Assembly (NCBI GenBank): GCA_002386525.1
Contig: DGIS01000003.1
Span: 172,105-236,104 of the forward strand
Direction of reading: 5' to 3'
DNA: 64,000 nt
Source: Sphingobacterium sp. UBA4616
Lineage (GTDB): Bacteria > Bacteroidota > Bacteroidia > Sphingobacteriales > Sphingobacteriaceae
Below, piece after piece: positions 17,538 through 25,918 of the stretch. The notes beneath the pieces are model-generated. The model saw only the letters and a program-made list of their open reading frames with translations, was not told where the DNA came from and made no database searches. The position numbers and the translations under genes were made by a program. The first letter of the stretch is position 1; every line of letters begins with the position of its first letter.

Positions 17538-17567
17538 TATGCAAACGTTGCCGGCAACGTTTGCATA
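17538..17567. promoter_or_regulatory. LacI-type operator, 30-bp perfect palindrome
   Basis: Bases 17538-17567 read identically on both strands. The arms carry gcaaacgttgcc / ggcaacgtttgc, with AACGTT cores and a central CG, as expected for a LacI-family site. It lies between susC (start 17409, leftward) and the LacI-type regulator gene (start 17628, rightward), so it can serve both. It is 129 bases from the susC start, upstream of a possible -7 element (TATAC-TTTG, near 17496-17504). Confidence 0.8.
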
Positions 17568-17627
17568 TCCTGATAAATTAGGTTTTGTAATTTTTTTTGA
17601 TTAATATTATAGTTTATTTTGCCGATT

Positions 17628-18638
17628 ATGAGATTCGAAAACTATACAATTAAAGATATTGCTAAAGCGCTTAATTTATCCACTTCCACGATCTCGAGAG
17701 CCTTAAGAGATAGTTATGAAATAAGCCCCGAAACAAAAAAGATTGTATTGGAATATGCCGAAAAGATAAACTATCGCGCCAACCCTATCGCTAGAAGTTT
17801 GAAAGAGCGTCGAAGTCATTCGATCGGTGTTATTGTTAGCGAAATAGCCAATAATTTTTTCTCACAGGTCATCAACGGTGTAGAATCTATTGCTTATGAC
17901 AAGAACTTTCAAATTATAATATCACAAACGCATGAATCGTCTGTACGCGAACGACTAAATGTTGAATATTTAACTTCCAGATCCATCGACGGACTATTGA
18001 TTGCATTATCTTCGGAAACCGAAGATATATCCTATTTGCAGCAGCTGAAGGAGCGGGGATTTCCCATTGTCTTTTTTGATCGCGTGCCGCAGCAGTTTGA
18101 TACCTACAAAGTCGTTGTAAACAATCAACAAGGAGCCTATGATGCCACACAGCACCTTATAAAACTCGGAAAGAAAAAAATTGCACATCTGACAAACTCC
18201 AAATCATTGTCTATAACGAAGGATCGATTAATTGGCTATAAAAAGGCGCTGATGGCGAATCATATCGATTTTGATCCAAATTTGGTCAAGTATTGTCAAC
18301 ATGGCGGGCTACACTCAGCGGAAATTGAGCAAGCTGTCGAGGAACTTATCCGCATTGGTTTTGATGCTATTTTCATTTCGGGAGACAAATTAACCACAGG
18401 ATATCTTCATGTAATAAAAAAAAGGCCATTAGCAGCACAACAAGATATCGCTATTGCTGGATTTACAAACTCAAATGTTGTAGATTTATTTTCTTCCAAA
18501 GTAACTTCTATTAGACAGCCTGCTTTCGAAATGGGGAAAATCGCGACAGAATTGCTTATTAAGTTGATAGAAACCAAATATCCAATCGCTGAGTTTGAAA
18601 CTCGTGTATTACCTACTGAATTGATAAACACTGATTAA
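17628..18638 (+). CDS. LacI-family transcriptional regulator
   Basis: This 336-residue regulator has an N-terminal LacI helix-turn-helix (residues ~6-55: YTIKDIAKALNLSTSTISRALRDSYEISPETKK, hinge YRANPIARSLKERRS). A periplasmic-binding-protein-like effector domain follows (SIGVIVSEIANNFFSQVINGVE ... AIFISGDKLTTGYL ... VDLFSSKVTSIRQPAFEMG). It is divergent from susC and a perfect palindrome lies between them, so it probably controls the susCD operon and perhaps the uronate genes. The effector may be a hexuronate, KDG or oligogalacturonide; the sequence does not tell. The ATG at 17628 is preferred over an in-frame TTG nine bases upstream. Confidence 0.9.
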   Translation: MRFENYTIKDIAKALNLSTSTISRALRDSYEISPETKKIVLEYAEKINYRANPIARSLKERRSHSIGVIVSEIANNFFSQVINGVESIAYDKNFQIIISQTHESSVRERLNVEYLTSRSIDGLLIALSSETEDISYLQQLKERGFPIVFFDRVPQQFDTYKVVVNNQQGAYDATQHLIKLGKKKIAHLTNSKSLSITKDRLIGYKKALMANHIDFDPNLVKYCQHGGLHSAEIEQAVEELIRIGFDAIFISGDKLTTGYLHVIKKRPLAAQQDIAIAGFTNSNVVDLFSSKVTSIRQPAFEMGKIATELLIKLIETKYPIAEFETRVLPTELINTD

Positions 18639-18667
18639 ATCGATGGGGTACTGAATTTACATCAAAC

Positions 18668-18700
18668 AAAAAAACCGTAAGAAATGATACTCTTAGGGTT
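18668..18700 (-). terminator. Terminator of the TonB-type receptor gene
   Basis: A 9-base stem with one mismatch (18673-18681 / 18692-18700) is followed on the minus strand by a T-run (18668-18672 and beyond). It lies 20 bases past the receptor stop at 18722. Confidence 0.65.
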
Positions 18701-18721
18701 GGATAATAAGACATTCATGTC

Positions 18722-21130
18722 CTATTGCGCCCTTTCCTTTTCTTCGTTACTTGTATCTTTCTTACGATAATTATTTTTTAAATTTCCAAATTTATACGAA
18801 TAGGTTAATCGGACCACACGACGATCTTGGTATTGTCTAATACTGGAATCAAAGTCTCCGAAATTAGTTTTCAGGTTCTGATTTCCTGTATTAAATAGGT
18901 CGCTCACGGCCAACTTTAAAGAATTACGTTGATCTTTAAACGTTTTTGTCGCTCCAACCTCCATATCCCAACGGCCTCTCATATCGTATACGTTGTATTT
19001 GAAAGGAGAGAAATATCTTAAATTGACATTCGCCGACAGGCTTTTCGCCAGCTTAAGATTGTGCATGGATGTAGCTTGCAAAAGAAAAGATTTTCTTTTT
19101 AGTGGATGGCCGCTCACCATACCATCAAAGTCAAAATAGATACCAGTAACATTGTTATTCATGCTCCAAATATTGGATACTGTAACCGGAATGTTCAGAT
19201 TCAGATAAGCCGTTAAGTTCTTACCTAAATTTTCACGTATAACCCAAGTTTGTTTCAGTACCGAATCTTGTCCCATGCTTTCTACAATAGCATCCCTTAC
19301 ATCGTTAATACCCAATGTCACATTATAACACTGCATCAACGTATAATTGAAGGTAAATTCATTGGAATATTGCGGATTTAAATACGGATTACCACGCTCA
19401 AAGGTTAGTTTATCAATAAAATAATCAAAAGGATTGAGCTGACGGTAATTGGGGCGGGTGATTTTCCTTGCATAACCCAATGAAAAAATATGGTTTGCAT
19501 GGAGGGTATACGTTAGGTTTGCATTCGGAAAAAGCTTAAAGTAATTCCGTTTCACCTGCTTATTTAATGTTAATGAATTTCCGTCGGAAAACGTATATTC
19601 CCCTCTTGCTCCTACCTTCATTCCCCATTTTCCAATCGTATTGTTATAGTCTATATATGTCGCGGCAATCTGCTCTTTATACACAAAATGATTTGTACGC
19701 TTTTCATTGCTAATCCAAGAGTTGCTCAAAAAGTCTTCAAACGTTAAATTGTTATCCGATGTAACATTGGAGTATTTTGCTCCCATTTCAAGCTTGGAAA
19801 CCTTAGATAGCGGTTGTTCATAATCCAGTTTGGCGACATAAATATCGATTCCGATGGGCATTCTACTTTGTTGAATCTCCTCAGGCGTAATGGCGTCCAT
19901 CTGACCATCAAAATATTGATTATTGTAGCTGACACGTTTACTGCTATTGAATTTACTCCAATCCAGATCGAAAGTGAGTTTTCTGCCATTAGAATCAATT
20001 CGAAACTCGTTGTTCAAATTAGCAGAGTAACGATCAAACAATTCTTTGAATGCAGACGTCGAAATCAAAAGGGAATCCAATGTTGTAAAAGACTTTCCTA
20101 CATTGGTCTTACTATCGTTATCATTGTATTCGACATTATTTGATCCATTAAACTGTACCGTGACTATGTTTCTAGCTGATGTCTTTTGCTCTATCCCAAA
20201 ACGATAAGAATGGTTTCTTTCCTTTTCATGTAATAGTGATCTTTGATTGAAATAAGTCTTTACTCCTTCATTCTGTATGATACGGTCGAGCAGAAGCTTG
20301 CGGTAGCTTTTTTCATCAGAATAGGCATACGATCCGAATAGGGTTGTATTGTTCTTTTTATAGTTTAACGACAAGGAGCTATTCCCTCTGAATTTTTCCC
20401 CCCTCCCTGCCGTCATGTTAAAGGTGCCGTTAAACCCTTCCATCCGATTCTTTTTTAGAACGATATTTATAGTTCCCACTGCCCCCTCAGCATCATCCTT
20501 AGCTGCGCGAGTGGTTATCACTTCGACTGACTTAATCTGATTGCCATCTGTACTCTTCAAGAAATTCACCAACTGCTCACCGGACATATAGGTCTGCCGT
20601 CCATCGATAGTAACGGAGACACCAGATTGCCCCATCAACTGTAAATTATTGTTGTTATCCAAGCTTACTCCCGGAGCTCGTTGTACAATATCTAGGGCAT
20701 TATTCCCTGCTGCTAAGGGAGAATTTTCCACATTTAGCACCAATTTACCGGGCTTGCTTTCAACCATCGGCCGCTTACCTTCAACAGCAACTTCCTGCAG
20801 TTTTCGTGTATCGGTGTTCAACAGAATTATGGGCGCATTGTAATCTGACTTACCAATATCAAAAACATTACTTTTATTGCTTACATACCCGACCATCTTG
20901 ATGTGGACATAATAACGTCCAGGTTTTATATCTGAAAATTGGTATTTTCCATTTTCATCTGTAACCCCTGTTTTCAACATAACATCCATCTTGGCACTCA
21001 TGAGGTAAACCGTTGCAGAAGCCAAAGGCGCGTTGTTTTCCAGCTGTACTTTCCCTGTGACTTTAACTTGCGCACAGGCAAAGGAAGCAATCAATAAATT
21101 TAAGAGTAAGAGGTAAAAATATCTTTTCAT
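18722..21130 (-). CDS. TonB-dependent-receptor-like outer-membrane beta-barrel protein
   Basis: This 802-residue protein has a signal peptide (MKRYFYLLLLNLLIASFACAQ), a carboxypeptidase-regulatory-like domain (about residues 21-105: VKVTGKVQLENNAPLASATVYL, GRYYVHIKMVGY) and a plug-like domain (LDIVQRAPGVSLDNNNNLQLMGQSGVSVTIDG). An OMP_b-brl_3-type barrel follows, with DVRDAIVESMGQD and an ending rich in charged residues (KKDTSNEEKERAQ). Unlike SusC it has no SusD partner. This subfamily is common in Bacteroidota and its substrate is usually unknown; metal or peptide transport is possible. The start is the ATG at 21130; the in-frame TTG or similar at 21151 would spoil the signal peptide. Confidence 0.85.
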   Translation of the reverse strand: MKRYFYLLLLNLLIASFACAQVKVTGKVQLENNAPLASATVYLMSAKMDVMLKTGVTDENGKYQFSDIKPGRYYVHIKMVGYVSNKSNVFDIGKSDYNAPIILLNTDTRKLQEVAVEGKRPMVESKPGKLVLNVENSPLAAGNNALDIVQRAPGVSLDNNNNLQLMGQSGVSVTIDGRQTYMSGEQLVNFLKSTDGNQIKSVEVITTRAAKDDAEGAVGTINIVLKKNRMEGFNGTFNMTAGRGEKFRGNSSLSLNYKKNNTTLFGSYAYSDEKSYRKLLLDRIIQNEGVKTYFNQRSLLHEKERNHSYRFGIEQKTSARNIVTVQFNGSNNVEYNDNDSKTNVGKSFTTLDSLLISTSAFKELFDRYSANLNNEFRIDSNGRKLTFDLDWSKFNSSKRVSYNNQYFDGQMDAITPEEIQQSRMPIGIDIYVAKLDYEQPLSKVSKLEMGAKYSNVTSDNNLTFEDFLSNSWISNEKRTNHFVYKEQIAATYIDYNNTIGKWGMKVGARGEYTFSDGNSLTLNKQVKRNYFKLFPNANLTYTLHANHIFSLGYARKITRPNYRQLNPFDYFIDKLTFERGNPYLNPQYSNEFTFNYTLMQCYNVTLGINDVRDAIVESMGQDSVLKQTWVIRENLGKNLTAYLNLNIPVTVSNIWSMNNNVTGIYFDFDGMVSGHPLKRKSFLLQATSMHNLKLAKSLSANVNLRYFSPFKYNVYDMRGRWDMEVGATKTFKDQRNSLKLAVSDLFNTGNQNLKTNFGDFDSSIRQYQDRRVVRLTYSYKFGNLKNNYRKKDTSNEEKERAQ

Positions 21131-21228
21131 TCGTTTATAAAATAGATGCAAAAGCAGTTACGTTGATGGTATTCAATAGGCTTATCACACGCGGTTGCGT
21201 ACTGACTTTCGATTGGCTAAAGCTACCA

Positions 21229-21264
21229 TACCTTGTCTTCCGCCCGCAGGCAGAAGACAAAGTA
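21229..21264 (-). other. Stable intergenic stem-loop after pspC-like gene
   Basis: Arms 21233-21244 and 21249-21260 pair over 12 bases with one G-T type change and a four-base CGCA loop; tac/gta (21229-21231 / 21262-21264) can extend the stem. It starts five bases past the PspC-domain gene stop (21269). No T-run follows on the minus strand, so it is more likely a 3'-end stabiliser or factor-assisted stop than a classical terminator. Confidence 0.6.
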
Positions 21265-21268
21265 TCGG

Positions 21269-22939
21269 TTATTTCTTTTTTGTTTCTACTGTGACACCAT
21301 CTTTTTTCACTTTGATAATGGTATCACGACGGATGACGATAGACGTATCATTTGCGGCTACTTCACTGTCTTCCGCATCTACTTCGTCGTTGTCATCAGA
21401 TTTTTTCGGTGGCAGGGCACATTTCAACCCGAGTGAAGTGACCATAAATTCGACATCCTTTACGTCACTTAAATCCTCACTGTACCGGTCACGGCATTCA
21501 TAAAACGAAATATCTCTTAATTTATCTTCCAGTTTATCGTTAATGATCAGTTTGGTTCCGACTGGAAGAAACAAGGTTATATTGACTTCTTGATCCCGAT
21601 AGAGTTCGCCTTCATTTAATTGAAAAGCATTGTCAAATACTAGAGATGTACTATCTTGCCTCAACGTATAATGAATGTTACTTGCTCTATCCGTTGCAAC
21701 TTTATAGGAGTTTCCTTTAGCCGAATATTCATAACGCACGTAAGGTTCTTGTAAGGAGTCGATACGTTCAATGCGGATGCGAATATTACGTCTTAAATAG
21801 GTAGACAGGTTTTCGCTTTTTATGCCCAGACCGCTTTTTACACCGTTCTTTAAGCGGATCACCCGAATATCATTTTCATTTAAGTAATAAACAGCTTGCT
21901 TTTGCAGCGGCTTCTCTTCAACAATTGTACTTGACTCTTTGAATTCTTTCGCTACGGATGTAGAATAGTAAATAATAGCACCTATCGAAGCCAACCACAC
22001 CAAAAATAATGTTGTAGTCAAATAATTGCTCATTGGCTTTTTCTCGAAAAGAACACGGAGAAGTAAATAGAACAATCCAGCAAACGGGATAAAAATGGCC
22101 AAGAAACCTGCTATCAACGCAAAAGGTACATCGCTCGGATCCATTAAATAAAAAGGTCCAGAGTTATCCATAACGTCTGGAATGACGTTTAGAATAGCTA
22201 ATGCAAAGAAAATAAGTCCAATGATCAAACCAATGAGGGTCAACCCAACGATTATAACAAAGAATACGCCAATGACTTTTACAATAATCTGCAATAATTT
22301 AGCAACACTATCGCCTGTCCGATCCATACCTCTTGAAAATGAGTCACGTACTCCACTCATTTCTTCGTCGAACGAACGTTTAAAATTATGAATATTTGGG
22401 GCCTCACCACGCATCTCCATTTTATCTGCACGCGTGATAGCCAACGGCATTACAATCCACAGTATGACATAGACCAATACGCCTGATCCACCGATCACAA
22501 CAAATAAAGCAAAAAGTAATCGTACCCATTTAGCCTCAATGCCAAAAAAGTGGCCAAGCCCGCTACATACTCCACTAAAAACCTTGTCATCAGGGTCGCG
22601 CATCAATTTTTTCCCCACTTTAAACCCGTCTGCATTCGACTGTTGCTGGAAAGACGAATAACCATCCTGATCTTCGGATTCAAAATCGCTGACGCTTCCC
22701 ATTTGCTCGATCACTGCATTAACGTCATCCATATTAAGCACTTCCTTGCTACCTGCCTGAATCTTCTCGGTAAACATTTCAGCAATACGGTTCTCGATAT
22801 CTTCTAAAATTTCGCGACTATCTTCTGATTGTCCAAAGTGCTTCTTTATATCAATCATGTAGGAGCGAAGCACCTCATAAGCATCCTCTTCGATATGAAA
22901 GACGATACTATTTATGTTGATAATTATTGTCTTATTCAT
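21269..22939 (-). CDS. PspC-domain envelope-stress membrane protein
   Basis: This 556-residue protein joins an N-terminal acidic helical region (~1-75, FHIEEDAYEVLRSYMIDIKK) to a PspC domain (~100-160: LMRDPDDKVFSGVCSGLGHFFG, then a hydrophobic helix). Several more membrane segments follow (~210-330), and the soluble C-terminal part resembles DUF4097/auto-adhesin-like beta repeats. PspC proteins work at the cytoplasmic membrane in stress responses, but this large Bacteroidota architecture is not functionally defined. The ATG at 22939 overlaps the upstream padR gene by eight bases (ATGAATAA), so translation is coupled. PadR is therefore probably its regulator. Confidence 0.85.
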   Translation of the reverse strand: MNKTIIININSIVFHIEEDAYEVLRSYMIDIKKHFGQSEDSREILEDIENRIAEMFTEKIQAGSKEVLNMDDVNAVIEQMGSVSDFESEDQDGYSSFQQQSNADGFKVGKKLMRDPDDKVFSGVCSGLGHFFGIEAKWVRLLFALFVVIGGSGVLVYVILWIVMPLAITRADKMEMRGEAPNIHNFKRSFDEEMSGVRDSFSRGMDRTGDSVAKLLQIIVKVIGVFFVIIVGLTLIGLIIGLIFFALAILNVIPDVMDNSGPFYLMDPSDVPFALIAGFLAIFIPFAGLFYLLLRVLFEKKPMSNYLTTTLFLVWLASIGAIIYYSTSVAKEFKESSTIVEEKPLQKQAVYYLNENDIRVIRLKNGVKSGLGIKSENLSTYLRRNIRIRIERIDSLQEPYVRYEYSAKGNSYKVATDRASNIHYTLRQDSTSLVFDNAFQLNEGELYRDQEVNITLFLPVGTKLIINDKLEDKLRDISFYECRDRYSEDLSDVKDVEFMVTSLGLKCALPPKKSDDNDEVDAEDSEVAANDTSIVIRRDTIIKVKKDGVTVETKKK

Positions 22940-23303
22940 CGTTATTATCTTTAACTGGTTTAGTTGAATCATTGTTTCTACCTACCAATGAAGTGTTTAC
23001 AGCAAACACCAACTCATTCCAGGTAACATCTAATCTAGAAAGGACTTCCAATCCTTCTTGTGTGATTTCATAATATTTTCTAGGCGGACCTGAAGTTGAC
23101 TCTTTCCATATATAGCTTAACAGCCCATTGTTTTTTAGACGGGTCAAAAGCGGATATAAGGTGCCTTCTACAACCAATAATTGAGCTTTCTTCAGTTCGC
23201 TGATAATATCGGAGGCATAAATTTCTCCTCGAGAAATTATGGATAGGATACAGTATTCAAGTATCCCCTTCCTCATTTGTATTTGTGTATTTTCAGCTAT
23301 CAT
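22932..23303 (-). CDS. PadR-family transcriptional regulator
   Basis: This 123-residue winged-helix regulator shows the PadR N-terminus QMRKGILEYCILSIISRGEIYASDII, the recognition region VVEGTLYPLLTRLKNNGLL and the wing SGPPRKYYEITQEG. PadR proteins usually repress an adjacent membrane-protein or transporter gene and themselves. Here the next gene is a PspC-domain protein whose start overlaps the padR stop. The ATG at 23303 is used because ENTQIQMRKG is the normal start of this subfamily. The promoter region upstream carries a symmetric GGTACC element consistent with autoregulation. Confidence 0.9.
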   Translation of the reverse strand: MIAENTQIQMRKGILEYCILSIISRGEIYASDIISELKKAQLLVVEGTLYPLLTRLKNNGLLSYIWKESTSGPPRKYYEITQEGLEVLSRLDVTWNELVFAVNTSLVGRNNDSTKPVKDNNDE

Positions 23304-23310
23304 AACAATA

Positions 23311-23356
23311 CAAAGATATATGTATTTTATGGTACCATGCAATACATAGTACCATA
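23311..23356 (-). promoter_or_regulatory. padR promoter with embedded palindromic operator
   Basis: On the minus strand a TATCTTTG -7 box (23318-23311) lies eight bases before the padR ATG, with TTG at 23342-23340 as the -33 element 21 bases upstream. Between them sits the perfect palindrome atggtaccat (23329-23338). A close copy atagtaccat lies at 23346-23355, 17 bases away, and tatggtac/gtaccata (23328-23335 / 23349-23356) forms a wider inverted repeat. A repressor bound here would block the promoter. Confidence 0.6.
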
Positions 23357-23457
23357 CAAAACAACAAGAATTACATAAAAACCTGATTTACAGTCGAATA
23401 ATTTTTAAATAAATAATAATTTAATTTCTATCAGGAAATTTTTGGATATTTATTGCC

Positions 23458-23841
23458 ATGATTAAAATCTTGCTAGACTATAAATGGTGTTTTATTTGGG
23501 CCATCATAGTTATCGTTTTATGCACACTCCCGGGCAACAATTTCGACGCAGTTCCTTCTTATCCCGGTATGGATAAATTAGTCCATTGCGGTATGTTCTT
23601 TGTTTTCTGCACGCTGCTATATAATGGGGTGATCCAACAATTCAGCGGCAAACCGACACGTTGGGTTCCTTTCTTTATTGTATCTATACTCGGATTCTTA
23701 TTTGCAGGGCTGACCGAATTACTTCAGCTTTACATTTTTACTTATCGCAGTGGCGATTGGTGGGATTTATTTGCTGACACTATCGGAATAGGTATGGCAG
23801 GGTTTGCTTATCTTCTGAATTATGTCAACCGAAGGTCATAG
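23458..23841 (+). CDS. VanZ-like membrane protein
   Basis: This 127-residue protein has four hydrophobic segments. Residues 4-22 hold the first, and PGMDKLVHCGMFFVFCTLLY plus LTELLQLYIFTYRSGDWWDLFADTIGIGMAG give the VanZ family pattern (conserved D/H, E and D residues). VanZ homologues are integral membrane proteins, and the archetype is linked to teicoplanin resistance. Most chromosomal copies, including this one, have unknown roles in the envelope. It is alone on the plus strand between padR and comF and converges on comF. The ATG at 23458 fits the family start. Confidence 0.85.
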   Translation: MIKILLDYKWCFIWAIIVIVLCTLPGNNFDAVPSYPGMDKLVHCGMFFVFCTLLYNGVIQQFSGKPTRWVPFFIVSILGFLFAGLTELLQLYIFTYRSGDWWDLFADTIGIGMAGFAYLLNYVNRRS

Positions 23842-24003
23842 ATATGTTGTTGGATTTATCTCGATGACTTACTTATTTTTGAAATATGAGAAGATCGGAC
23901 GATTTACAGCCTAAATTATCCGAATCGCAGTTGAAGAGGTAGGTGTAGGTGTAGATTTTAGTTCTGATAGTTTGCCCCCAATAAGCTAGGCTTGGCGAAT
24001 GAA

Positions 24004-24702
24004 CTAGGCCCTAGCCAAAGTGGCGACAGAAATCCGACAGTCAAAAGACGCGAAAAGCATTAACGCTGCTGAAATAACTGTTGCGCCTGTTGTCAACACA
24101 TCGTCCACCAATAGTATGTGCACATTATCCATTAAAACAGTGGTTTGACAATCAAAGATATCACTTACGTTTTCATAGCGCTCGAGCCTTCCCTTGCCCG
24201 TTTGACTGATGGTTGCTTTCTTTCTAACCAAAATATCTTCCCGCAATGGAATTTCCATCGCTCTGGCTATTCCCCTTCCAAAGTAGGTAGATTGATTATA
24301 CCCTCTTTTCCGTAATTTACTACTATGTAAAGGCACAGGAATAACAAAATCAATATCTTGGTACGCCTTTACTTCGATTAATTTTAAGCCATATTGATAG
24401 CCAAAGTATTCCGCAAGAAAAGGTTGGTTATTGTATTTAATCTGATAGATTAGACGTTCTACACGGCTATCCTTTTGCATGAACAAGAAAGAGCATGCTT
24501 CTTCCAACGGTGCTTTTCCCCAGAGCTGTCTCGCGGTATCATTATCTGAGTATTCGTGATAGTTCGTATAAGGCAAATGAAAATCGCATGCAATGCAGAT
24601 AAACTTTTCCTGATATTTTAGCACGCAACCGCAACATCCACATTCTTTCGGAAAAAATATAGACACGAAATCGCCAAAAAGCTTATTTAGTTCGGACTTC
24701 AT
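24004..24702 (-). CDS. ComF-family amidophosphoribosyltransferase-like protein
   Basis: This 232-residue protein has an N-terminal zinc-ribbon-like part (CGCCGCVLKYQEKFICIAC, residues ~20-39) and a C-terminal phosphoribosyltransferase domain with HILLVDDVLTTGATV (near 192-206) and the typical HSSKLRKRGYNQSTYFGRGIA (near 127-147). ComF proteins take part in DNA uptake in naturally competent bacteria. No other competence genes are visible in this window, so that role is only family inference. Unusually for this genome, an AGGAG-like sequence precedes the ATG. A TATCTTTA box at 24720-24727 could be its own -7 element, 41 bases after rlmN. Confidence 0.88.
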   Translation of the reverse strand: MKSELNKLFGDFVSIFFPKECGCCGCVLKYQEKFICIACDFHLPYTNYHEYSDNDTARQLWGKAPLEEACSFLFMQKDSRVERLIYQIKYNNQPFLAEYFGYQYGLKLIEVKAYQDIDFVIPVPLHSSKLRKRGYNQSTYFGRGIARAMEIPLREDILVRKKATISQTGKGRLERYENVSDIFDCQTTVLMDNVHILLVDDVLTTGATVISAALMLFASFDCRISVATLARA

Positions 24703-24743
24703 CTGGTTAACTCTCCTATTAAAGATAGGAACAATCCATCAGA

Positions 24744-25814
24744 TTATGCTTCAGATTCCTCTTCTTTCTTATCCTTGATGGCTAATTGCCCACAAGCGGC
24801 ATCAATATCCTTTCCACGGCTGCGTCTGACATTTGTGATGATTCCTTGACTTTTGAGATAATTTGCAAAAATTTCGATTTTATCTGCTTCGGCATTTAGG
24901 AAGTCTGCTAATGCAATAGGATTATATTCAATTAGATTGACTTTACAGGGCACATGTTTACAGAATTTGGCCAGTTCTTTCGCATCGTCCAATTCATCAT
25001 TGAAATTATTAAAGACAATATATTCAAATGTGATCGGGCTCTTTGTTTTGGCATAGAAATATTTGAGGGCTTCTGCCAGCGCCTTTAGGGAGTTCTGCTC
25101 GTTAATCGGCATAATCTCATTTCGCTTTTTATCATTTGCGGCATGCAAAGAAAGCGCTAAATTGAAACGCACTTGATCATCACCCAATTTCTTAATCATT
25201 TTTGCAATACCGGCCGTGGACACTGTAATCCGCTTGGCAGCCATATTCAATCCATCTGGAGCAGTAATACGTTCTACCGATTTCATCATATTGGCATAAT
25301 TCAACAATGGCTCTCCCATTCCCATATAGACAATGTTTGTCAGAGGCTGACCATAATTCTCCTCGGCTTGCTTGCTGATTAGAACGACCTGATCATAGAT
25401 CTCATCGGCATTGAGGTTCCTTTTGCGATCCATATAGCCTGTTGCACAAAACTTACAGGTCAGACTACAACCTACTTGTGAACTGACACAGGCTGTCATA
25501 CGCTCGGGAGCCGGTATTAACACCCCCTCAATGATATTATTATCGTAGAGCCAAAAACTACTTTTAATGGTTTTATCCGAGCTGATCTGTGATTCTTTAA
25601 TTGTAACTGCATTGATTGTAAAATGCTCTTTTAGCTTCTCGCGAAGGGATTTACTTAGATTGCTCATCTGATCAAAATCTACACAAGATTTAACCCAAAT
25701 CCATTCATAAATCTGTTTTGCACGAAAACCTTGCTCCCCCAACGCTGTAAGTTGGTCTTTGATCTGATCCAAAGACAAACTCCTGATATCTATTCTTTTA
25801 CTTTTTTCAATCAC
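24744..25814 (-). CDS. rlmN: Dual-specificity 23S rRNA / tRNA adenine-C2 methyltransferase
   Basis: This 356-residue radical-SAM enzyme methylates C2 of A2503 in 23S rRNA and A37 in some tRNAs. The cluster motif CSLTCKFCATG (CxxxCxxC) lies near residue 110, with GMGEPLLN downstream. The C-terminal DIDAACGQLA holds the second catalytic cysteine, and HVPCKVNLIEYNP is present. I choose the GTG at 25814 (VIEKSKRIDIRSL). A TATCTTTG box ends five bases upstream of it, so a longer start at 25844 would place the promoter inside the gene. MiaE, another tRNA A37 modifier, lies upstream. Confidence 0.92.
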   Translation of the reverse strand: MIEKSKRIDIRSLSLDQIKDQLTALGEQGFRAKQIYEWIWVKSCVDFDQMSNLSKSLREKLKEHFTINAVTIKESQISSDKTIKSSFWLYDNNIIEGVLIPAPERMTACVSSQVGCSLTCKFCATGYMDRKRNLNADEIYDQVVLISKQAEENYGQPLTNIVYMGMGEPLLNYANMMKSVERITAPDGLNMAAKRITVSTAGIAKMIKKLGDDQVRFNLALSLHAANDKKRNEIMPINEQNSLKALAEALKYFYAKTKSPITFEYIVFNNFNDELDDAKELAKFCKHVPCKVNLIEYNPIALADFLNAEADKIEIFANYLKSQGIITNVRRSRGKDIDAACGQLAIKDKKEEESEA

Positions 25815-25818
25815 GGTA

Positions 25819-25826
25819 CAAAGATA
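25819..25826 (-). promoter_or_regulatory. Predicted -7 box abutting the rlmN start
   Basis: TATCTTTG on the minus strand matches TAnnTTTG exactly. The GTG start begins five bases after the G, so the transcript would have almost no leader. A TTTG 15 bases upstream, inside the miaE terminator T-run, could serve as a short-spaced -33 element. Confidence 0.5.
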
Positions 25827-25842
25827 AGAATAATTAAGTGAC

Positions 25843-25873
25843 AAAAAATCCCGTTCTAAGAAATAGAACGGGA
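25843..25873 (-). terminator. Terminator of miaE
   Basis: Arms 25849-25857 and 25865-25873 form a perfect 9-bp stem (tcccgttct / agaacggga) with a 7-base loop, followed by six T's on the minus strand (25848-25843). It lies between the miaE stop (25919) and rlmN. Confidence 0.85.
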
Positions 25874-25918
25874 CAACTGTTATGTATGTGTTTTAAAATA
25901 GGTAGGGGCGATATCCGA

